Shown: in pieces, positions 13,715-16,890 of the stretch
Layout: each line of letters opens with the position of its first letter
Position numbering within the stretch: the stretch's first letter is position 1
Origin: an uncultured Anaerovibrio sp.
GTDB taxonomy: Bacteria > Bacillota > Negativicutes > Selenomonadales > Selenomonadaceae
Reading direction: 5' to 3'
Assembly: GCA_934196075.1 (NCBI GenBank)
Contig: CAKPVW010000044.1
Coordinates: 1 to 16,890 of the forward strand
DNA: 16,890 bases
Notes under the pieces: generated by a model
What the model was told of the DNA's origin: nothing
Seen by the model: only the letters and a program-made list of their open reading frames with translations
Databases searched by the model: none
Translations under genes and position numbers: made by a program

Positions 13715-13735
13715 TGTAAAATTGTAAAGTTCGTA

Positions 13736-13765
13736 TTGAAATAATCTATTAGATTGGGGTATAAT
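13736..13765 (+). promoter_or_regulatory. ilvBN promoter
   Basis: TTGAAA (13736-13741), 18-bp spacer, TATAAT (13760-13765). It gives a leader of about 175 nt before ilvB. Confidence 0.72.
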
Positions 13766-13773
13766 AGAGCGAA

Positions 13774-13888
13774 ATATCCCATGTTTTCAACCTTTGTTGG
13801 TGTTGGCATGGGATATGTGGGAGTGTTTTTTTACTTGGTCTGTGGCTGGCGTAATGTTTTGGTACGAGGCTTTAGGCTGAATTTGTAA
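13774..13888 (+). promoter_or_regulatory. ilvB leader: hairpin and possible 35-codon leader ORF
   Basis: ATATCCCATG (13774-13783) pairs with CATGGGATAT (13807-13816), followed nine bases later by seven T (13826-13832). An ORF from ATG 13781 to TAA 13886-13888 encodes 35 residues, seven Val and four Leu (for example YVGVFFYLVCG and NVLVRG). No ribosome site precedes it, and there are no Ile codons. Attenuation is possible but unproven. Confidence 0.35.
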
Positions 13889-13948
13889 TAGTCCGTCGTT
13901 ATGGGGCGTATGTGGCGCCGGCGGCAAAGGGGAGGAATTTTCTTGTTG

Positions 13949-15640
13949 ATGAATGGAGCACAGGCTGTACTGGAAAGCCTGAGACGGGAAAATGTAGAAG
14001 TAATATTTGGTTATCCGGGCGGAGCGGTTCTGGATCTTTATGATGCCCTCTACAAGGCAAAGTATCCTCATATCCTTACCCGCCATGAGCAGGGTGCTGT
14101 GCACGGGGCAGATGGTTATGCTAGAGCTACCGGCAAGGTAGGAGTTTGCTTTGCTACCTCTGGTCCTGGTGCCACCAATTTGATTACAGGTATAGCCACA
14201 GCCAATATGGATTCTATTCCTATGGTGTGTTTTACCGGTCAGGTAGGCAACCCTTATATTGGCAAGGACTCCTTTCAGGAGGCGGATATTGTAGGTATTA
14301 CTACTCCTATTACCAAGCACAATTATTTGGTAAAAAAGGTGCAGGAATTGCCTCGGGTTATCAAGGAAGCCTTCTTTATTGCCAGCACCGGCCGTCCTGG
14401 TCCGGTGGTAATTGATATTGCCAAGGATGTTTTCACCGCAGAGCTGGACTACGAATATCCAGAAAAGGTATATCTGCCAGGCTATACTGGGGATTTTACC
14501 GGAGATGAACAACAGGTGGCAGAGGTAGTAGAGCTGCTGCAGGAGGCCAAGCGTCCTCTGTTCTTTATTGGCGGCGGTCTGAACCTATCCAACCAAGCTG
14601 AGCTGTTTCGTCGGATTGTGGATCATACCCATATACCTGTGGTTAGCTCCCTGATGGGGCTGGGCTGTGTTCCATCTACTCAGGATGGCTTCCTGGGAAT
14701 GGTGGGCATGCATGGCTCTTATGCGGCCAATATGGCAGTACAGGAATGTGATGTGTTGATTGGTGTAGGTGTACGCTTTGACGATCGGGTTATTGGCAAG
14801 GTGGCGGCTTTTGCTCCTAAGGCCAAGATTGTGCATTTCGACGTGGATCGGGCCGAAATCAACAAAAATGTACTGGCAGATTATCCTGTTGTGGGGGATT
14901 TGCGTTGGTCCTTGCCAATTTTTGCCCATTTGCTGCAAAGCTCTGGGGATAATTATGCAGGACGCTTTAATGTTTGGCGGAATTATGTCATTGAGATGAA
15001 TGACCAATATCCTTTTGCTTATGAGAAGCATAGTGATTATATTATGCCTCAGGAGCTGATTGAGACTGTTAGCCAGCTGGTGGATGACGATACCATTGTG
15101 GTTACAGATGTAGGTCAGCATCAGATGTGGGCGGCGCAGTTCTTTAATAGTCGCCAGCCACGTCAGTTCCTTACCTCTGGCGGCTTGGGTACCATGGGCT
15201 ATGGCCTGCCTGCTGCTCTAGGGGCCAAGCTGGGGCAGCCGGCTAAAAAGGTAGTGCTCTTTACAGGCGATGGCAGTATTATGATGAACTGCCAGGAAAT
15301 GTCCACCGCTGCAGATAATGATATTGATGTGAAAATTGTTTTGCTGCACAACAGAGTGCTGGGCATGGTTACTCAGTGGCAGAGAATGTTCTATGGCAAG
15401 CGTTATTCTCAGACCTTGCTGGGAGGCAAGACTGATTTTGTTAAGCTGGCTGAGGCCATGGGTATGAAGGCCTGCCGCATCAGCAAGCCAGAGGAACTGC
15501 TGCCAGGGCTGCGGGCAGCCTTGGAGACAGAGGGGCCTATGCTGATAGATGTGATGCTGCCTGCTAATGAGGATGTACTGCCAATGGTGGCACCAGGAGC
15601 CTGCATCAGTGATATGGTACTGGGAGGAGAAAAGGAATGA
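13949..15640 (+). CDS. ilvB: Acetolactate synthase large (catalytic) subunit
   Basis: IlvB is the ThDP- and FAD-dependent enzyme condensing pyruvate to acetolactate (or with 2-oxobutyrate) for Val, Leu and Ile synthesis. About 563 residues, standard length. The N-terminal FGYPGGAVLDLYDAL (20-34) and RHEQGAVHGADGYARA include catalytic Glu47. SGPGATNLITG follows, then GVRFDDRV. The C-terminal domain has GDGSIMMNCQE and LLHNRVLGMVTQWQ; the usual NN of the ThDP motif reads HN. GGAGG (13931-13935) is 13 bases before ATG 13949; TTG 13943 or 13946 would be better spaced and is possible, since other genes here use TTG. It overlaps ilvN by ATGA. Confidence 0.96.
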   Translation: MNGAQAVLESLRRENVEVIFGYPGGAVLDLYDALYKAKYPHILTRHEQGAVHGADGYARATGKVGVCFATSGPGATNLITGIATANMDSIPMVCFTGQVGNPYIGKDSFQEADIVGITTPITKHNYLVKKVQELPRVIKEAFFIASTGRPGPVVIDIAKDVFTAELDYEYPEKVYLPGYTGDFTGDEQQVAEVVELLQEAKRPLFFIGGGLNLSNQAELFRRIVDHTHIPVVSSLMGLGCVPSTQDGFLGMVGMHGSYAANMAVQECDVLIGVGVRFDDRVIGKVAAFAPKAKIVHFDVDRAEINKNVLADYPVVGDLRWSLPIFAHLLQSSGDNYAGRFNVWRNYVIEMNDQYPFAYEKHSDYIMPQELIETVSQLVDDDTIVVTDVGQHQMWAAQFFNSRQPRQFLTSGGLGTMGYGLPAALGAKLGQPAKKVVLFTGDGSIMMNCQEMSTAADNDIDVKIVLLHNRVLGMVTQWQRMFYGKRYSQTLLGGKTDFVKLAEAMGMKACRISKPEELLPGLRAALETEGPMLIDVMLPANEDVLPMVAPGACISDMVLGGEKE

Positions 15641-16137
15641 AAAAATATATTTTAGCAGTCCTTGTAGACAATAAGCCAGGTGTTTTGACCCATGTATCTG
15701 GGCTGATTAGCCGTCGTGCCTTTAATATTGAGAGTATTTCTGCTGGTTATACTGAGGAACGGGATGTTACCAGAATCAATATTGAGGTTTCCGTAGAGGA
15801 TAATCGGGAGCTGGAGCAGGTGGTTAGCCAGTTAGGCAAGCTGATAGATGTGATCAAGATTGTCAATTTAGGTCAGGTGGATTCCATTGTCCGTGAGCTG
15901 GTACTGCTAAAGGTTAAGGCTCAAAAGGAAACCCTTTCGGATATTCGCAATATTGTAGATATTTTTCGGGGCAAGATTGTGGATGTAAGTCCAGAGAATG
16001 TGGTTATTGAGCTGACTGGTTCTCGCAGCAAGATTGAAGCTATCTGTGAAATGCTGGCGGAGTTCCAGATAATTGAGATTGCGAGAACCGGCGCCATTGC
16101 CTTGTCCCGAGGCCCTGTTCCAGTAAAGAATATGTAA
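15637..16137 (+). CDS. ilvN: Acetolactate synthase small (regulatory) subunit
   Basis: The 166-residue protein is the ACT-domain subunit that raises IlvB activity and confers feedback inhibition by branched-chain amino acids. The ACT domain is at about 3-78: ILAVLVDNKPGVLTHVSGL, then FNIESISAGYTEERDVTRI. The C-terminal domain (about 85-160) matches the family with LVLLKVKA and ELTGSRSKIEA. GGAGGAGAAAAGG at the end of ilvB provides the ribosome site, and the start overlaps the ilvB stop by four bases. The length is that of the bacterial IlvH/IlvN class. No clear terminator follows directly, so some transcription may run into the rubrerythrin leader. Confidence 0.96.
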   Translation: MKKYILAVLVDNKPGVLTHVSGLISRRAFNIESISAGYTEERDVTRINIEVSVEDNRELEQVVSQLGKLIDVIKIVNLGQVDSIVRELVLLKVKAQKETLSDIRNIVDIFRGKIVDVSPENVVIELTGSRSKIEAICEMLAEFQIIEIARTGAIALSRGPVPVKNM

Positions 16138-16156
16138 AATAAAATATAATATCCTC

Positions 16157-16184
16157 TTGACTTTTTGCCATTAAATGATAGACT
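16157..16184 (+). promoter_or_regulatory. Rubrerythrin promoter
   Basis: TTGACT (16157-16162), 16-bp spacer, TAGACT (16179-16184). The Fur/PerR-type dyad begins five bases later, where a bound repressor would cover the start site. Confidence 0.55.
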
Positions 16185-16188
16185 ATTA

Positions 16189-16213
16189 GTAACGGATAAT
16201 TATTATCCATTAC
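16189..16213. promoter_or_regulatory. Fur/PerR-family operator (7-1-7 box)
   Basis: GGATAATTATTATCC (16194-16208) is a perfect 7-1-7 inverted repeat, and flanking GTAAC/ATTAC extends it with one mismatch. The core ATAAT-N-ATTAT matches the shared core of Bacillus Fur (TGATAATNATTATCA) and PerR (TTATAATNATTATAA) boxes. Rubrerythrin is a common PerR target in anaerobes, so PerR-like control is the likeliest reading; Fur is not excluded. Confidence 0.72.
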
Positions 16214-16224
16214 TTGATAGATGT

Positions 16225-16264
16225 CCGCCTGATTTGCGTAAGCAATTGACGGCGGGGGAGTTTT
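16225..16264 (+). terminator. GC-stem hairpin in the ilvN-rubrerythrin gap
   Basis: CCGCC (16225-16229) pairs with GGCGG (16251-16255), and TTGC (16234-16237) with GCAA (16242-16245). Only four T follow, after a gap. It may be a weak ilvBN terminator, or leader structure of the rubrerythrin transcript. Confidence 0.4.
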
Positions 16265-16266
16265 GT

Positions 16267-16356
16267 ATCTGCAGCGAGGTATCTGATGTCCCCACCTCTA
16301 TAGGTGACGGGATGTTGTGCCAATAACAGGAGGTTGTGTTTCCTGTTGTAGCAGAT
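16267..16356 (+). repeat. Structured repeat, diverged short copy 3, in the rubrerythrin leader
   Basis: The core from CGAGGT (16275) to AACAGG (16330) aligns with copies 1 and 2, including CCCACCTCTATAGGTG and GGGATGTTGTGC. The closing stem is different but perfect: ATCTGC (16267-16272) with GCAGAT (16351-16356). The second hairpin is also different: ACAGGA (16326-16331) with TCCTGT (16341-16346), replacing GGGTGGAG/CTCCACCC. The long 3' hairpin of the other copies is absent. It ends 11 bases before the rubrerythrin ribosome site. Confidence 0.75.
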
Positions 16357-16381
16357 GTATTTAGGATGAGGAGGTATTATT

Positions 16382-16890
16382 ATGGAATTGAAGGGTTCAA
16401 AGACATTGGAAAATCTGAAGGCTGCTTTTGCTGGTGAGTCTCAGGCGCATACCAAGTATCAGTATTTTGCTTCTCAGGCCAAGAAGGATGGCTATGTGCA
16501 GATTCAGAACATTTTTCTGGAGACTTCCAAGAATGAGAAAGAGCATGCCAAAATTTGGTACAAGCTTATTAACGACGGTGTAGGCTCCACGGAGGAGAAC
16601 CTGAAGGCTGCTGCCAGCGGTGAGAATGAGGAGTGGACCTCCATGTATCCTGAGTTTGCCAAAACTGCTCGTGAGGAAGGCTTTGACAAGATTGCTCAGC
16701 TCTTTGAGGCTGTGGCTGCTATTGAGAAGGAGCATGAGGAGCGTTACAAGATTTTGCTGGCCAATGTAGAGGCTGAGAAGGTTTTCAAGGCTGATGACAC
16801 CGTTATTTGGCAGTGCTCCAACTGTGGCTATGTATGCACTGGCAAGGAGGCTCCAGAGGAGTGCCCTGTATGTGCTCATCCTCAGTCCTA
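16382..16890 (+). CDS. rbr: Rubrerythrin (3' end cut by window edge)
   Basis: Rubrerythrin is a non-heme diiron peroxidase that removes hydrogen peroxide in anaerobes, with a C-terminal rubredoxin domain. 169 residues are visible. The ferritin-like domain carries Glu19 ([13 protein letters not shown]), the pair Glu52/His55 (NEKEHAKIW), Glu97 region ([10 protein letters not shown]) and Glu115/His118 (IEKEHEERY). The rubredoxin part has [10 protein letters not shown] (Cys145, Cys148) and CPVC (Cys161, Cys164). It stops at HPQS plus two bases; the family usually ends a few residues later. GAGGAGG (16368-16374) is seven bases before ATG 16382. A Fur/PerR-like box and a structured repeat lie in its upstream region. 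Confidence 0.97.
   Translation, partial: MELKGSKTLENLKAAFAGESQAHTKYQYFASQAKKDGYVQIQNIFLETSKNEKEHAKIWYKLINDGVGSTEENLKAAASGENEEWTSMYPEFAKTAREEGFDKIAQLFEAVAAIEKEHEERYKILLANVEAEKVFKADDTVIWQCSNCGYVCTGKEAPEECPVCAHPQS

Noticed and set aside
13500..13948. T-box leader or known amino-acid riboswitch before ilvB
   Set aside because: No TGGNACC-type T-box sequence, specifier loop pattern or other known riboswitch signature was found by eye.

Overview
The window looks like a chromosomal segment of a Negativicutes bacterium (Selenomonas/Mitsuokella-like, inferred from gene content and protein style; no marker here fixes the genus). It carries a C5-pathway tetrapyrrole operon with a CobA-HemD fusion, strong Shine-Dalgarno sequences, several TTG starts, and an ilvBN pair followed by rubrerythrin.

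Layout. 1-477: non-coding, holding a ~180-bp imperfect palindrome (120-298) and a weak promoter. 478-7273: six tightly packed plus-strand genes: precorrin-2 dehydrogenase-like protein, hemA, hemC, cobA-hemD fusion, hemB, hemL. They turn glutamyl-tRNA into uroporphyrinogen III and on toward precorrin-2 and sirohydrochlorin. No hemE or later heme gene is present, so the operon points to siroheme/cobalamin supply at least as much as heme. The operon ends in a clear terminator. 7643-8992: a secreted repeat protein and an orphan HI0074/HepT-like HEPN protein. 9264-11638: an AT-rich, probably acquired two-gene cassette (membrane-anchored SGNH protein plus MBOAT O-acyltransferase), probably for O-acylation of a surface glycan. 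Just after it lies a 54-bp fragment matching the 3' part of the HEPN gene. 11833-12006: a small charged protein. Minus strand: bioY with a likely BirA operator, then single-gene tRNA-Glu(CUC) and tRNA-Gly(CCC), each with its own promoter and terminator. 13246-13948: a 700-bp non-coding stretch with a structured repeat, a large nested hairpin, a perfect 21-bp hairpin and the ilvB promoter/leader. 13949-16137: ilvB-ilvN. 16382-end: rubrerythrin, cut by the window edge, behind a Fur/PerR-type 7-1-7 operator.

The most interesting non-protein signal is a family of structured repeats. Two full 145-bp copies (8999-9143, 13351-13495) and one diverged short copy (16267-16356) fold on paper as a closing stem plus two hairpins, with base changes that keep pairing and conserved unpaired segments. 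A mutually exclusive alternative pairing exists. It could be an interspersed element (for example a non-autonomous IS200/IS605-type derivative) or a structured RNA; sequence alone does not decide. All functions are read from motifs by eye; no searches were run.
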